Below are positions 8,525-17,746 of a stretch of 64,000 nt of DNA, piece after piece. Under the pieces are notes generated by a model, which had not been told where the DNA came from, did not search any database, and saw nothing but the letters and a program-made list of their open reading frames with translations. Source of the stretch: UBA7672 sp040398465 (lineage in GTDB: Bacteria; Pseudomonadota; Alphaproteobacteria; Caulobacterales; Hyphomonadaceae); assembly GCA_040398465.1 (NCBI GenBank), contig JBBAUA010000011.1, forward strand, positions 1 to 64,000. Direction: 5' to 3'. Numbering within the stretch: position 1 is the first letter of the stretch; every line of letters starts with the position of its first letter. Made by a program: the position numbers and the translations under genes.

Positions 8525-9700
8525 ATGGGCGCGGAAGGCAAGTCGGGACGGCCACGCGGCCTCGGCACGCGCCTCACCCACGCAGCACGCGATCGCAAGC
8601 TCACACTGGGCGGCGTCAATCCGGTCGTCCAGAAGGCGTCAACGGTCATCGTCGAAAGTGCATCAAAGCTGTTCGATCCCGGTGGCTGGACCTACGGGCG
8701 CCATGGCACGGCGACCCACGAAGCACTGAAACAGGCGCTCTGCGAGATCGAGGGCGCAGAGCATTGCGTGCTAGCGCCCTCCGGTCTGATGGCGTGCATC
8801 CTCCCCTTCCTGGCGTTTGCAGGCGCTGGCGGGCATGTGCTGGTGGGCGACAATGTCTATGGGCCGACGCGCCGGTTCGTTGATCGCATGCTGCCGCGCT
8901 GGGGCTGCGAGGCGACATACTTCGATCCACTGATCGGCGCAGGCGTCGCGAGGCTGATCAGGCCCGAGACGAAGCTGGTCTTCGTCGAAAGCCCGGGCTC
9001 GATGACATTCGAGATTGCCGACGCACCGGCGATCGCCGCCGCCGCGGGCGCTGCCGGCGTCGTGTCCGTCATGGACAATACGTGGAGTGCGGGCGTCTTC
9101 CACAAGCCGCTGGCGCTGGGCTTTGACCTCTCCGTGCAGGCCAACACCAAATATGTCAGCGGCGGCGCAGACATCCTCAATGGCGCCATTCATCTCAACG
9201 ATGAGAAGCTGCTTGTGCGGCTCAGGGAAACCGTCGCCGACCTCGGCGTAAACGTCGCGCCCGATGACGCCTATGCCCTGCTTCGCGGCGCCCGATCGCT
9301 GGCCATGCGCATGGATCATCACCAGGCATCTGCGCTGGAAGTCGCGCGCTGGCTGGAGAAACACCCAGCCATTGTTCGCGTGCTCCACCCCGCCCTGGAA
9401 TCCGATCCCAATCACGCACTGTGGAAGCGCAACTTCACCGGAGCATCGGGACTGTTCAGCATCGTGCTGAACCCCATGCCCACGGCAAGGGTCCACGTCT
9501 TCCTCGATGCGCTCGACCTCTTCGGCCTCGGCTTTTCATATGGCGGGTTCGAGAGCCTGGTCATCCACTGCGACCCGCAACTCAAGCGCACGGCGTCATC
9601 GCCCGAACTCGGCGGCCCGCTGATCCGCCTGTCGATCGGGCTGGAAGACCCGGCCGACCTCATCGCTGACCTTGAGCAGGCGCTCGCTCAGGTGTCCTGA
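8525..9700 (+). CDS. metC: Cystathionine beta-lyase
   Basis: A 391-aa PLP enzyme of the Cys/Met metabolism family that cleaves cystathionine to homocysteine, pyruvate and ammonia. Family blocks are TYGRHGTATHEALKQAL, the LAPSGLMA loop, FVESPGSMTFEIAD, SVMDNTWSAGVF, and the PLP lysine in QANTKYVSGGAD (Lys209). The C-terminal FSYGGFESL resembles MetC proteins (the SLGGFESL pattern). It is 3 nt downstream of sseA, so probably co-transcribed. Its 3' end overlaps the convergent BY-kinase gene by 13 bp. Confidence 0.93.
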   Translation: MGAEGKSGRPRGLGTRLTHAARDRKLTLGGVNPVVQKASTVIVESASKLFDPGGWTYGRHGTATHEALKQALCEIEGAEHCVLAPSGLMACILPFLAFAGAGGHVLVGDNVYGPTRRFVDRMLPRWGCEATYFDPLIGAGVARLIRPETKLVFVESPGSMTFEIADAPAIAAAAGAAGVVSVMDNTWSAGVFHKPLALGFDLSVQANTKYVSGGADILNGAIHLNDEKLLVRLRETVADLGVNVAPDDAYALLRGARSLAMRMDHHQASALEVARWLEKHPAIVRVLHPALESDPNHALWKRNFTGASGLFSIVLNPMPTARVHVFLDALDLFGLGFSYGGFESLVIHCDPQLKRTASSPELGGPLIRLSIGLEDPADLIADLEQALAQVS

Positions 9701-11970
9701 TAGTATTTTGCGTAGGCGCTGTAGTTCGCCGACGTGTAGGCGTGATGGCCCTTCTTGCGCAGGTCCACGAACGTCAGCACGACACCGGCGACGTTAGCGT
9801 GGAAATCCCGCAGGATCTTCATCGTGTCGCGCAGCGTATTGCGATGCGTCTTGCGCCAGCGCGTGGCGACGACGACCTGATCGACCTTGGAGACAACCAC
9901 ACGCGCCTCCGCCATCAGCAGGATCGGCCCGGTGTCGATGACGATCAGATCGTAACTCTGCTGCAGCAGCAGGAGCAGCGCATCGAAGGCGCGGCTGCCA
10001 AACACATCGCGGGGCGTGTGCTTGCGATCCGACAGGGGCAGAATGTGAAGGCCGGTCTTGTCGTCCGTCTTGATCACATCGGCCAGGCTCGCCTCGCCGA
10101 AGAGGTATTCCAGCAGCCCCGCTTCTGCGGCCACGCCCGACGTTTCGGTCAACTGGCGCAAGCGGATATCGCCATCAATGACGATCGTGCGCGTGCCCGA
10201 CATCGACGCCATTCGGCCGAGGCAGAACGTCATGCTCGTCTTGCCTTCGCTCGGCAGCGACGAGACAACCGCGACAGTCTTGGCCGCCTTGTCGATGTCC
10301 GCGAACATGATCGAGGCGCGCAGGTGGCGGAACGCCTCGGCAAAACCAGAGTGCGGTTTCTCGACAAGGTAATCACCCGGTTTCGCGCGTACCTGCGAAA
10401 AGGCAGTCGTGGGCGGCAGAAGCGGAATCTGGCCGATGTAGGGGACGCCCGCGACCTGCTCCACTTCCTCGGGCGAGGACATGTAGTTGTCGAGCAGCTC
10501 CAGCAGGAGACCGACCAGACCCGCAAGGGCGAGGCCCAGCATGAAACCCAGCATCAGGTTGAGATTGGTGTTGGGGAAACTCGGCCCGCCCGGCACAGGG
10601 GCGTAGCTGTCCACCACGGCGTCGGCCTCGGTGATGCCTTTCAGTTCGGCAGTTTCCTTGAAGCGGCCGTTGAATTCCTCGAACAGCGTGCGCGTGGCGT
10701 TGGCGTCGCGCTCGAGCGCGGCCTGCTCGACGCCGGCGCGGTTGTTGGCGGTCAGCTCGCCCTTGGCGCGGCCGAGGCTGCCCTGAAGGCTGCTCACCCG
10801 CTCGCGCGCAATCAGCACTTCCTGGTCGAGCGAGGCGGCGATGCGTTGCAGTTCGGCGTTGATCTGCCGCTCGTTGTCCTGCTCCTCGGCGATCACGCGC
10901 TGATATTCGGGGTGCTTGATGTCGTAGCGGCGAACCACGTCCGACTTGCGCGCCGTGAGAGCGCTCTGGGCGGCGCGGAGATTGGCGATCGTGGCTGAAT
11001 TCTGGGCTTCGGCAATCGTGTCGATGCCGGCGCCCGCGCGCATCTGGCTGTTCATGTTGCGAAGCCGCGCGCTCTTGGTCGCGAACTCCGCTTGCGCTGC
11101 CGTAAGCTGCGCGTTGATTTCACGGATCGTCTGTTCGGTCAGCGTGTCGCCACCCGTGCGCAGCAGGCCGGTGCTCGAACGGTGCGCCTCGACCTTGCTC
11201 TCCGCTTCGCGCAGTTCGTCGCGCAACTCGGCCACACGGGCGTCCAGCCATTCCTGGGCGCGGCGCGTGGCCGCGAATTTCGTGTCGAGCTGGTTGTCGA
11301 GATAGACATCGGCGAGCGTGTTGGCGATCGACGCTGCGGTTTTCGGATCGGCGCTGGTGGCGCTGATCTCGATGATGAAGGTGTTTCCGAGCCGGTTGAC
11401 CCACACGGCGTTGCGAACCGTGCTGATCACGCCGTCAAGTTCGGCCCGCGCCGCGTCCTCGGGGTCGACCAGCGGCGCATCGGCGCTGGGCTCGCTCTTG
11501 CCGAACGGCAGCAGGCTTTTGATGAACGACTTGATGCCGGAGATCGTCTTGTCCCAGTCGCTCGGCACGGCCTTCGCGCCGTTGAACTCCGGGCTGTTAA
11601 CGAGGTCGAGCTTCTTCACCAGCTTTTCGATCAGCGTACGGCTGCGCAGGATTTCCGCTTCGGTCTCGATGGCGCCGACATTGGCCGGCATTCCCGAAAT
11701 GACCGCGCCGATATCGACCACATTCTGATCGCGCGAATTGATGATGACGCGCGAGGTTGCCGTATAGGCCGCCTTGAGCTGGAAGGTCTGGAACGCGACG
11801 ACAGCAAAGGTCAGCGCGAACACGGCAAGCATGACGCCAAGCCGCCGCCGCACAGCGCGAACGATGCGCTGCACGGTAATGACATTCTCGCCCTCTCCAC
11901 CCGGCGCTCCAGCCATTGGGGCGCTGCGCGGATAGCCGGGGGCTATCTCGATCGAAGAGAGCTTGTTCAC
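9688..11970 (-). CDS. Polysaccharide co-polymerase with tyrosine autokinase domain (BY-kinase, GumC/ExoP type)
   Basis: A 760-aa inner-membrane protein that sets chain length and drives export of exopolysaccharide. A Wzz-type domain follows the first membrane helix (about 44-62). A long periplasmic coiled coil (about 200-430) and a second helix near 470-490 come next, then a cytoplasmic kinase. The kinase shows Walker A SLPSEGKTS (about 571-579), Walker A' VIDGD (about 597) and Walker B VIDTG (about 677). It ends in a tyrosine cluster (Tyr745, 750, 753, 756, 757), the usual autophosphorylation site. The start is GTG. It follows the OPX and barrel genes on the same strand. Phosphorylation is probably reversed by a phosphatase; see the gene at 13995. 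Confidence 0.94.
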   Translation of the reverse strand: MNKLSSIEIAPGYPRSAPMAGAPGGEGENVITVQRIVRAVRRRLGVMLAVFALTFAVVAFQTFQLKAAYTATSRVIINSRDQNVVDIGAVISGMPANVGAIETEAEILRSRTLIEKLVKKLDLVNSPEFNGAKAVPSDWDKTISGIKSFIKSLLPFGKSEPSADAPLVDPEDAARAELDGVISTVRNAVWVNRLGNTFIIEISATSADPKTAASIANTLADVYLDNQLDTKFAATRRAQEWLDARVAELRDELREAESKVEAHRSSTGLLRTGGDTLTEQTIREINAQLTAAQAEFATKSARLRNMNSQMRAGAGIDTIAEAQNSATIANLRAAQSALTARKSDVVRRYDIKHPEYQRVIAEEQDNERQINAELQRIAASLDQEVLIARERVSSLQGSLGRAKGELTANNRAGVEQAALERDANATRTLFEEFNGRFKETAELKGITEADAVVDSYAPVPGGPSFPNTNLNLMLGFMLGLALAGLVGLLLELLDNYMSSPEEVEQVAGVPYIGQIPLLPPTTAFSQVRAKPGDYLVEKPHSGFAEAFRHLRASIMFADIDKAAKTVAVVSSLPSEGKTSMTFCLGRMASMSGTRTIVIDGDIRLRQLTETSGVAAEAGLLEYLFGEASLADVIKTDDKTGLHILPLSDRKHTPRDVFGSRAFDALLLLLQQSYDLIVIDTGPILLMAEARVVVSKVDQVVVATRWRKTHRNTLRDTMKILRDFHANVAGVVLTFVDLRKKGHHAYTSANYSAYAKYYQDT

Positions 11971-12028
11971 ACTGTACTCCAGTCCGGCCCGGTTTGACCC
12001 GGGCTTGCCGTTTCGGCGCAGTTCTCCC

Positions 12029-13267
12029 CTACGGGAAGAAGCGTACGCCTACGCTCAGCACATTCTGGTCCAGATCGGGGCCGGCGCCTGTGCCGCTCGA
12101 ATCCTGGGTCCGGCCTGAGTACATGGCTTCGAGATGGGCATGCCGGTTCAGCTTCCACGCCGCGCCGAACCAGCCGGCGAGAGCTTCGTCCTCGCGGTCG
12201 ATGGAGCCTTCAAACTTGTAGTTTTCCATGCGGACGCCGCCGAACAGCAGGACGTTGCGGTAGAGTTCGTGATCGACGCGGACGCCGTAGTTCGAGGTCA
12301 CGGCAGTGGCCGATGCCGCGAGGCCCGGGTCGGTGGCGCCGCGGAATGCTGAGAATGTGACCGTGGTCAGCTGCGTCGGGAACCACTGCACGTTTGCGGC
12401 GACGCTGAGGCCGCTGGTATCGCCAAAAGACGCTGCATCGCGCTCGTCATTGAAGCTGCCGACCGCGATCTCACCACGGAAGGGCGCAGCGAGTTCGAAG
12501 TTCACGCCAACATCGACCGTTGTGCGCGAGCCGTCACGGTTGGGGATGGACTGTGAATAGTCCAGTTCACTCCTGCGACCCTGCACGAACACCGCGACAT
12601 CCGGTGAGATGGCGTAGGATGCGCGGGCGTTGATGTAGGTGTCTGTATTGTCGCGCTGCTGCTGAGTAACCTGATCGTACTCCTGCTCGCGAACGCCGAC
12701 CGTCGTATCAAGCTGCACGCGATCCATGCGGTAACTGGCGCCGGCGAATACGCCGTAGCCATCAAACGCCGCCGGTTCAGCCGCGCCGTTAGAGCCCGCC
12801 AGATAGCGTTCCTCGGTAACGTGCTGGCTGTCGACGCCCGCCCGGAGCGCGAAGGTACGCGTAACGTCCAGCCGTCCGTTCAGGTAGACATTGTAGTCCG
12901 TCGACGTTTCGCTGTCGTTGTTCGAGAACTCCCGGTGATCCACCGAAGCGCCCATCGCCACTTGATGCGATGACCATGTCGTACGCGCATCGACCTGTGG
13001 CTGCACACGAATGATCAGGTCGTCATCCGGATTATTCGGTTCGGCAAAGACGTTGTCGTTGTAGGCGGCCGAGGCCCCGAGACTCGCATCGATCTCGAAA
13101 ACGCCCGTGCGCACAGGCAGCGGGTCGAACTCGGGCTGGGAACGCTCGGTCACAGCCGTGTAGCGGCCACGCGCGAACGGATTGTCACCTTCCTGGGCGA
13201 AGGCGCCGGGCGCCATGATCGCGACCAGCGCGGTGGAAACCATCAATGCCTTGAGACGGAGCTTCAT
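12029..13267 (-). CDS. Outer-membrane beta-barrel protein of the exopolysaccharide locus
   Basis: A 412-aa exported protein with signal peptide MKLRLKALMVSTALVAIM ending GAFA-Q. The mature sequence is a run of amphipathic strands with aromatic girdles and ends ...VLSVGVRFFP, the C-terminal aromatic signature recognised by the BAM complex. It resembles the BBP2-type outer-membrane proteins found beside OPX and co-polymerase genes, where they are thought to help the polymer across or hold it at the surface. The start at 13267 was preferred to the ATG six bases upstream because an AAGG motif is better spaced. It lies between the OPX and BY-kinase genes on the same strand. Confidence 0.85.
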   Translation of the reverse strand: MKLRLKALMVSTALVAIMAPGAFAQEGDNPFARGRYTAVTERSQPEFDPLPVRTGVFEIDASLGASAAYNDNVFAEPNNPDDDLIIRVQPQVDARTTWSSHQVAMGASVDHREFSNNDSETSTDYNVYLNGRLDVTRTFALRAGVDSQHVTEERYLAGSNGAAEPAAFDGYGVFAGASYRMDRVQLDTTVGVREQEYDQVTQQQRDNTDTYINARASYAISPDVAVFVQGRRSELDYSQSIPNRDGSRTTVDVGVNFELAAPFRGEIAVGSFNDERDAASFGDTSGLSVAANVQWFPTQLTTVTFSAFRGATDPGLAASATAVTSNYGVRVDHELYRNVLLFGGVRMENYKFEGSIDREDEALAGWFGAAWKLNRHAHLEAMYSGRTQDSSGTGAGPDLDQNVLSVGVRFFP

Positions 13268-13422
13268 GTGCATTCACCTTCTGGAAGCGCAATTTCGCGA
13301 TTCAGGTAGCAAGTTCGAGGCCGGGAGGAGTGTTGGTTCGCCCGGCGGTTGATTCAGGCGTTCGGCTTGCGGCCCTGCGGCCGGTTTGCGCTGCGATGGC
13401 ACAGCTGATGGACGATGATGGG

Positions 13423-13998
13423 TCAGAAGAAGCGTTCCCGGATGCGGATGGTATCCCCCGGACGCACAACTGTCGTCGGCGTAAGCTCGACCTCGCGCTC
13501 GTTCGGGCTGTCCTTGCTCTTGACCATGATGCGGCCCTTGTCTGCGCGATAGGTGAAGTCCCCGGCGCTCGCGATGGCGTTCATCACGGTCAGCCCTGAA
13601 ACGAAGGGATATTCGCCCGGTTTGTTCACTTCGCCGAGGATGTAGTAAGGGCGACCTTTCACCAGCTCCGCCGTCACCTTGGGATCGCGCAGATAACCGT
13701 CCTTGAGGCGCGCCTCGATGCTCTGGCTTGCCTCGGTCAGCGTAAGGTTCCCGATAGGCGCCTGGCCGATCAGAGACATCGCAATCTCGCCTTCGCCATC
13801 GACAACGAAATTGCCCGAAAGGTCAGGCTCGCCATAGACGGTAACCTTGATCTCATCGCCGGCGCCGAGCCTGTAGCCGGTCATCCCCGCCGGCGCCGCG
13901 GCGACCGGACCGCCCTGAGCGGGCCCGGATGCGCATGCCGATAAAAGCAACGCGCTGATGCCGACAAGCGTGGCCGCAAGGGTCTTCAAGTGATTCAA
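13423..13998 (-). CDS. Outer-membrane polysaccharide export (OPX) lipoprotein, Wza/GumB type
   Basis: A 191-aa lipoprotein with lipobox LLLSAC (Cys22). The poly-export domain begins YRLGAGDEIKVTVYGEPDLSG and is followed by a SLBB-type segment (YYILGEVNKPGEYPFVSGLTVMNAI in pattern). It is short, like GumB/HfsD-type OPX proteins, and lacks the Wza C-terminal amphipathic helix. It would form the periplasmic/outer-membrane exit for polymer handled by the BY-kinase. The apparent start is TTG, overlapping the stop of the upstream phosphatase gene (TTGA) with GGGAGGCG just upstream, so translation is coupled. Confidence 0.92.
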   Translation of the reverse strand: MNHLKTLAATLVGISALLLSACASGPAQGGPVAAAPAGMTGYRLGAGDEIKVTVYGEPDLSGNFVVDGEGEIAMSLIGQAPIGNLTLTEASQSIEARLKDGYLRDPKVTAELVKGRPYYILGEVNKPGEYPFVSGLTVMNAIASAGDFTYRADKGRIMVKSKDSPNEREVELTPTTVVRPGDTIRIRERFF

Positions 13999-14900
13999 CG
14001 CTGCGCCTCCCGATATCCGCGTTCGCCAGCCTGCGGCTCCGCGGCCGTGCCAGTCGACAGGAACTCCACCGCATCATGCTCAAACCGGGCCGCGGTCAGC
14101 CGGCCGCTGAGATAGGCGCCCGTATCGACGCCGACACGTCTGGAATCCCGGTGAGGACGAGTAGCGGGGGTGTGGCCGTGCACCACCACGGCGCCGAGCG
14201 GACGCCTGTCGTTGAGGAACTCCTCGCGGATCCACAGCATGTCCTGTTCGGACTGCAGGCCCAGGTCCACGCCGGGGCGCACGCCCGCATGTACGAACAT
14301 GTAGTCCCCGATCCGAACGTTCACCTTGAGGTTCATCAGGAAGGCGAGATGCGTGGGCGGCAGGACGTTGTTCAGCTGCTCCGAGGCGGCCGCCCATTCA
14401 TCAAGCGATGTTCGCGAGCGTGGCGGCCTCACGCCATACGAGACCAGCGTCTCGGCGCCGCCAAACTCCGCCCAGCGCGGCCCGATGGCCGGTTCACCAA
14501 GGAACTGGAGCATGGCCGCTTCATGGTTCCCTTTGAGGAAATGCGTCTCGAATGGGGACACGAGGTCCCCCAGAAGGAGATCAATGACCTCCTTCGACTG
14601 GAAGCCGCGATCGATGTAGTCGCCGAGGAAGATCAGGATCGGCCTTCCCTTCGCCGGTTGCCGCATGGCGTCCTGGCGAATTGTCTGGAGAAGCGTCTCC
14701 AGCAGGTCGGCGCGGCCATGAATATCGCCCACCGCATAGATGCGGCGTCCTTCCGGAACAGTTGCAGGCGGACCGTCGAACGACACGACTTTCGCCCCCG
14801 CGTCGGCCGATTCAGTCGGTCCGAGCGCCGCCAGGAAACGGACGCAGCTGTCCCACGCCGACAGCGCCCAGTCGCGCGCGGCTTCCAGCCTTTCCCGCAT
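13995..14900 (-). CDS. PPP-family (calcineurin-like) phosphatase coupled to the OPX gene
   Basis: A 301-aa metallophosphoesterase with the PPP signature in order: YAVGDIHGRADLLE, IFLGDYIDRG, FLKGNHEAAML, then a late VVHGHTPA, supplying the Asp/His/Asn metal ligands. Such enzymes remove phosphate from Ser/Thr and in bacteria sometimes from Tyr. It is the first gene of the phosphatase-OPX-barrel-kinase series and overlaps the OPX start by four bases. The inference is that it counteracts the tyrosine kinase, a job usually done by a low-molecular-weight or PHP phosphatase. An N-terminal basic/aromatic region of about 60 residues is not conserved. The ATG at 14900 is assumed; a longer frame reaches 15017. 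Confidence 0.85.
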   Translation of the reverse strand: MRERLEAARDWALSAWDSCVRFLAALGPTESADAGAKVVSFDGPPATVPEGRRIYAVGDIHGRADLLETLLQTIRQDAMRQPAKGRPILIFLGDYIDRGFQSKEVIDLLLGDLVSPFETHFLKGNHEAAMLQFLGEPAIGPRWAEFGGAETLVSYGVRPPRSRTSLDEWAAASEQLNNVLPPTHLAFLMNLKVNVRIGDYMFVHAGVRPGVDLGLQSEQDMLWIREEFLNDRRPLGAVVVHGHTPATRPHRDSRRVGVDTGAYLSGRLTAARFEHDAVEFLSTGTAAEPQAGERGYREAQR

Positions 14901-15086
14901 TCGCAGGGGCCAAAACTTCAACCGGAACTCCCGAATATGCCCGCCGCCGGGGTTTGGCGGAACTCGCTGCCACGCAACAGGCGAGCCACGCCGTCCCGAC
15001 TTCCAGTAAAACTCCAAGTATTAACTAGTGTGCCCACGGAACATTTCTACACCACGACAGGCGCGCAGCTTGCACCTGTCACCCTC

Positions 15087-16268
15087 ATGACGCACGTCGC
15101 TTTCTTCGCGCAGGACGCTGCCGACGCCGCGGTGCGCCGCCGGGTGCAGGGATTCCGCGACGAGGGTCTCCGGGTAACCGGATTCAGCATGCGCCGCCGC
15201 GACCGGGTGGATGTCGACTGGGACAATGTGGATCTCGGCCGGACCTATGACGGCGCCTACCTGCAGCGGATCAAGTCGATCTCGCGGGGGGCGCGGCTGG
15301 CGGCGGAGCGGCGCGACCTGCTGGCTAAGGCCGACATCATCTACGCGCGCAATCTCGACATGCTCGCGACTGCTTTCCAGGCGCGCCGGATCACAGGCCT
15401 CGATACGCCTGTGATCTACGAAGCGCTGGACGTCCATCGTCTGCTGACCCGGAGGGACGTGGTCGGACTGGCGTTCCGCCGGCTCGAAGGCGTGTTGCTG
15501 GCGCAAACGAAGGCGCTGGTGGTGTCCTCCCCCGGCTTCCTCCGCAATCATTTCGAGCTGCATCATCACGGACGGTACAAACCGTTCCTCCTCGAAAACC
15601 GCCTCGCCGCCGGCGCGGATTATGGCCCGCGCCCGTCGCGCGCGCGCGCGCACACGGGGCCGCTGCAACTGGGCTGGCTTGGCATGCTGCGCTGCCGCCG
15701 CTCGCTCGACCTGCTCCTGAAAGTGGCGCGTGAGGCTGGGCCCAGCGTCCACATCCACCTCCACGGCGTTCCGGCTCTGACCGAAATCGCGGATTTCCAC
15801 GCGCGGATCGCAGACGTCGCGAACCTCACCTTTCATGGCCGCTACCGCTCCCCGGAAGACCTTGCGAACATCTATGCCGGACTGGACGTCGTCTGGGCCG
15901 GCGACTTCATGGAAGCAGGCTTCAACTCCGCCTGGCTCCTGCCGAACCGCATCTACGAAGGGGGGTTTTATGGCGTGCCGGCGATCACCCCGGCGGGCAC
16001 TCAAACCGCCAGCTGGATCGAGGCGCGGGGCGCTGGTTTCACCCTTCCCGAAAACCTCGCAACCACCCTGCCCGGGCTGATCCTTGGGCTGGCAGCAAAC
16101 GGATCGCCCGTCGCCGTTCGTCGCAAGCGCCTGCTCGACCTGCCCGCCTCCACCTTTGTCGCTCCGCGCGGCGAGCTGGCGAGCCTGATAAATCAGGCGC
16201 TGGGGCGACCCAGCACGCACGATTTCGCGAATATGGGCGGAACCTCCCCGTCGCAGGCCGCGGAATAG
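15087..16268 (+). CDS. Glycosyltransferase, GT-B fold
   Basis: A 393-aa probable exopolysaccharide glycosyltransferase starting MTHVAFFAQDAADAAVRRRVQGF, the usual GT4-like opening with a Rossmann strand and basic helix. The central region contains VIYEALDVHRLL and a tail LGWLGMLRCRRSLDLLLKVAR, typical of the second Rossmann domain. An acidic cluster near NRIYEGGFYGVPAIT occupies the position of the donor-binding E-x7-E motif. An upstream GTG (15030) is in frame and would add 19 residues. It is divergent from the phosphatase-OPX-barrel-kinase operon. The sugar donor and acceptor cannot be told from sequence. Confidence 0.85.
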   Translation: MTHVAFFAQDAADAAVRRRVQGFRDEGLRVTGFSMRRRDRVDVDWDNVDLGRTYDGAYLQRIKSISRGARLAAERRDLLAKADIIYARNLDMLATAFQARRITGLDTPVIYEALDVHRLLTRRDVVGLAFRRLEGVLLAQTKALVVSSPGFLRNHFELHHHGRYKPFLLENRLAAGADYGPRPSRARAHTGPLQLGWLGMLRCRRSLDLLLKVAREAGPSVHIHLHGVPALTEIADFHARIADVANLTFHGRYRSPEDLANIYAGLDVVWAGDFMEAGFNSAWLLPNRIYEGGFYGVPAITPAGTQTASWIEARGAGFTLPENLATTLPGLILGLAANGSPVAVRRKRLLDLPASTFVAPRGELASLINQALGRPSTHDFANMGGTSPSQAAE

Positions 16269-16357
16269 TGTTTGCCGGGCCCGCAAAAGCCGGCACGCTT
16301 GGCGCGAGACATCCTTTAAAAAGGCCCTAGATTGCCCGGCATGGGGAGACCTGACCT

Positions 16358-17278
16358 ATGCCTGCACTGACCGCAGCGATCGCCAACCTCAAGGGCGGCG
16401 TCGGCAAATCGACGACGACCGTGATGCTGGCCGACGGGCTGGCCTACTACTATGGCATGAATGTGCTGGTCATCGATCTCGACCCGCAGGCGAACTCCAG
16501 CCAGATGCTCCTCACCGAGATGGGCGTGCAGGCCGCGTCCGATCAGGGCAAGGGCACGCACCACCTTCTGGCAAGCTTCATGGCCGGCAAGCCGCCTTCG
16601 GCTGCGCCCTACATCATGCCCAACGCCGTGACGCTGGAGGAGCTGCGCCTCGCGGAAGAAAACGATGAGCGGCTCGGCTGGATTTCCAGTCTGCCCTCTC
16701 ACCCGCACCTGCGCCTGCGCGAACTCAGCCTCGAGGAAGAATGGTACGGCCGCGCCGGCACGCCGACCACGCTGGCCGATGCCCTGGCCGAGCACTATCG
16801 AAAGGCGTTCGAGCCCCTGCAGTCACTCTACGACATCATCCTGATCGACTGCCCGCCGCATCTGTCGCCGCTGGCGCGCGCGGGCCTTGCGCTCGCCGAC
16901 GCCTATCTGACGCCGACCATCGCGGACTCGGTTTCCACCTGGGGCACCAAGCAGTTCTCCGACTGGGTCGGCAAGTTCATCGCGCCGGACCTGCCAAGCC
17001 GCAACTTCGTGCTGATCACACGTTTCCGAGACACCAAATATGCGCGACAGGTCGCATCTGACCTGCGCGAAATCTATCTCAAGGACCGCTGGTTCGGCCC
17101 CATTATCCCCGAATCCGTGCATGTCCTGAACGCGATGGATCGCGCAGCTCTCGACAGCTACAACACCATCCGCGGCAAGTACGCGGGCGTCACTGGCGAC
17201 GTGCGTCGGCTCGCCGAGCGCTTTTCAGATTTCATGACTCAGCAGACGGGGGTCTCATGGCACAAGGTCCGGGACTGA
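16358..17278 (+). CDS. ParA/MinD-family ATPase
   Basis: A 306-aa deviant Walker A ATPase. KGGVGKSTT (residues 12-20) carries the signature lysine; VLVIDLDPQANSS is the switch I/A' region and ILIDCPPHLSPLARAGL is Walker B/switch II. There is no N-terminal DNA-binding extension. It is not the chromosomal parA: no parB or gid neighbours are present and the partner gene is different. ParA family members position plasmids, chromosomes or protein clusters by ATP-dependent dimerisation on DNA or membrane. The next gene starts inside its 3' end (22-bp overlap), so the two products are probably made together and work together. Confidence 0.9.
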   Translation: MPALTAAIANLKGGVGKSTTTVMLADGLAYYYGMNVLVIDLDPQANSSQMLLTEMGVQAASDQGKGTHHLLASFMAGKPPSAAPYIMPNAVTLEELRLAEENDERLGWISSLPSHPHLRLRELSLEEEWYGRAGTPTTLADALAEHYRKAFEPLQSLYDIILIDCPPHLSPLARAGLALADAYLTPTIADSVSTWGTKQFSDWVGKFIAPDLPSRNFVLITRFRDTKYARQVASDLREIYLKDRWFGPIIPESVHVLNAMDRAALDSYNTIRGKYAGVTGDVRRLAERFSDFMTQQTGVSWHKVRD

Positions 17279-17625
17279 CGCCGGTCGAATACATAGACCG
17301 CTTCTTCGACGAACTTCGCGCCGAGGTTCGCGCCAACCCGGCGCTCGCGGCGCGTCTGGTGAAGGCGCTCGGCGGCAACGTGGTGTTCGAGGACGAGACG
17401 AAGGCAGACGTCGCCAACCCCTACGCCCTCGCCGCATCAGCAACGAAGGCGCAGTTCTATGCGGTGTTCGGCTCGATGAAGCTCGCCCAGCTCAAGAAGA
17501 TGCTGCAGGATCACAATCTGGCGACCCGGATCGACATGAACGGCAAGTCCGCCGACCAGCTTGTCGCCATGATGTACGAGCGCGCCATGAACAAGGTCAG
17601 CGAGCGGCGCAGCTCATCATTCTGA
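17257..17625 (+). CDS. SAP-like small protein paired with ParA
   Basis: A 122-aa protein whose ATG lies 22 bp inside the parA-like gene in another frame. The N-terminal half is an acidic helical region (YIDRFFDELRAEVRANPALAARL). The C-terminal part, residues 75-110, is KLAQLKKMLQDHNLATRIDMNGKSADQLVAMM, the helix-turn-helix pattern of SAP-type DNA-binding motifs. The sequence suggests a small DNA-interacting or adaptor partner for the ATPase. I recall similar short proteins in other alphaproteobacteria but know no assigned function. No signal peptide or membrane segment. Confidence 0.75.
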   Translation: MAQGPGLTPVEYIDRFFDELRAEVRANPALAARLVKALGGNVVFEDETKADVANPYALAASATKAQFYAVFGSMKLAQLKKMLQDHNLATRIDMNGKSADQLVAMMYERAMNKVSERRSSSF

Positions 17626-17746
17626 CGTGTGTGTGGGGGTCGCCCTGTTAGATGTTCGGCTGTTGGTGTGATAAATCGGGGACGTCGGAATCGTCGGTGG
17701 GACGGGAATTCCATCTACCGTACAGATCCGATCCCGGACAACTGGT

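Noticed and set aside
14076..15029. Long plus-strand frame upstream of the glycosyltransferase
   Set aside because: It is the complement of the phosphatase gene; the translated sequence shows no family and the real start is at 15087.
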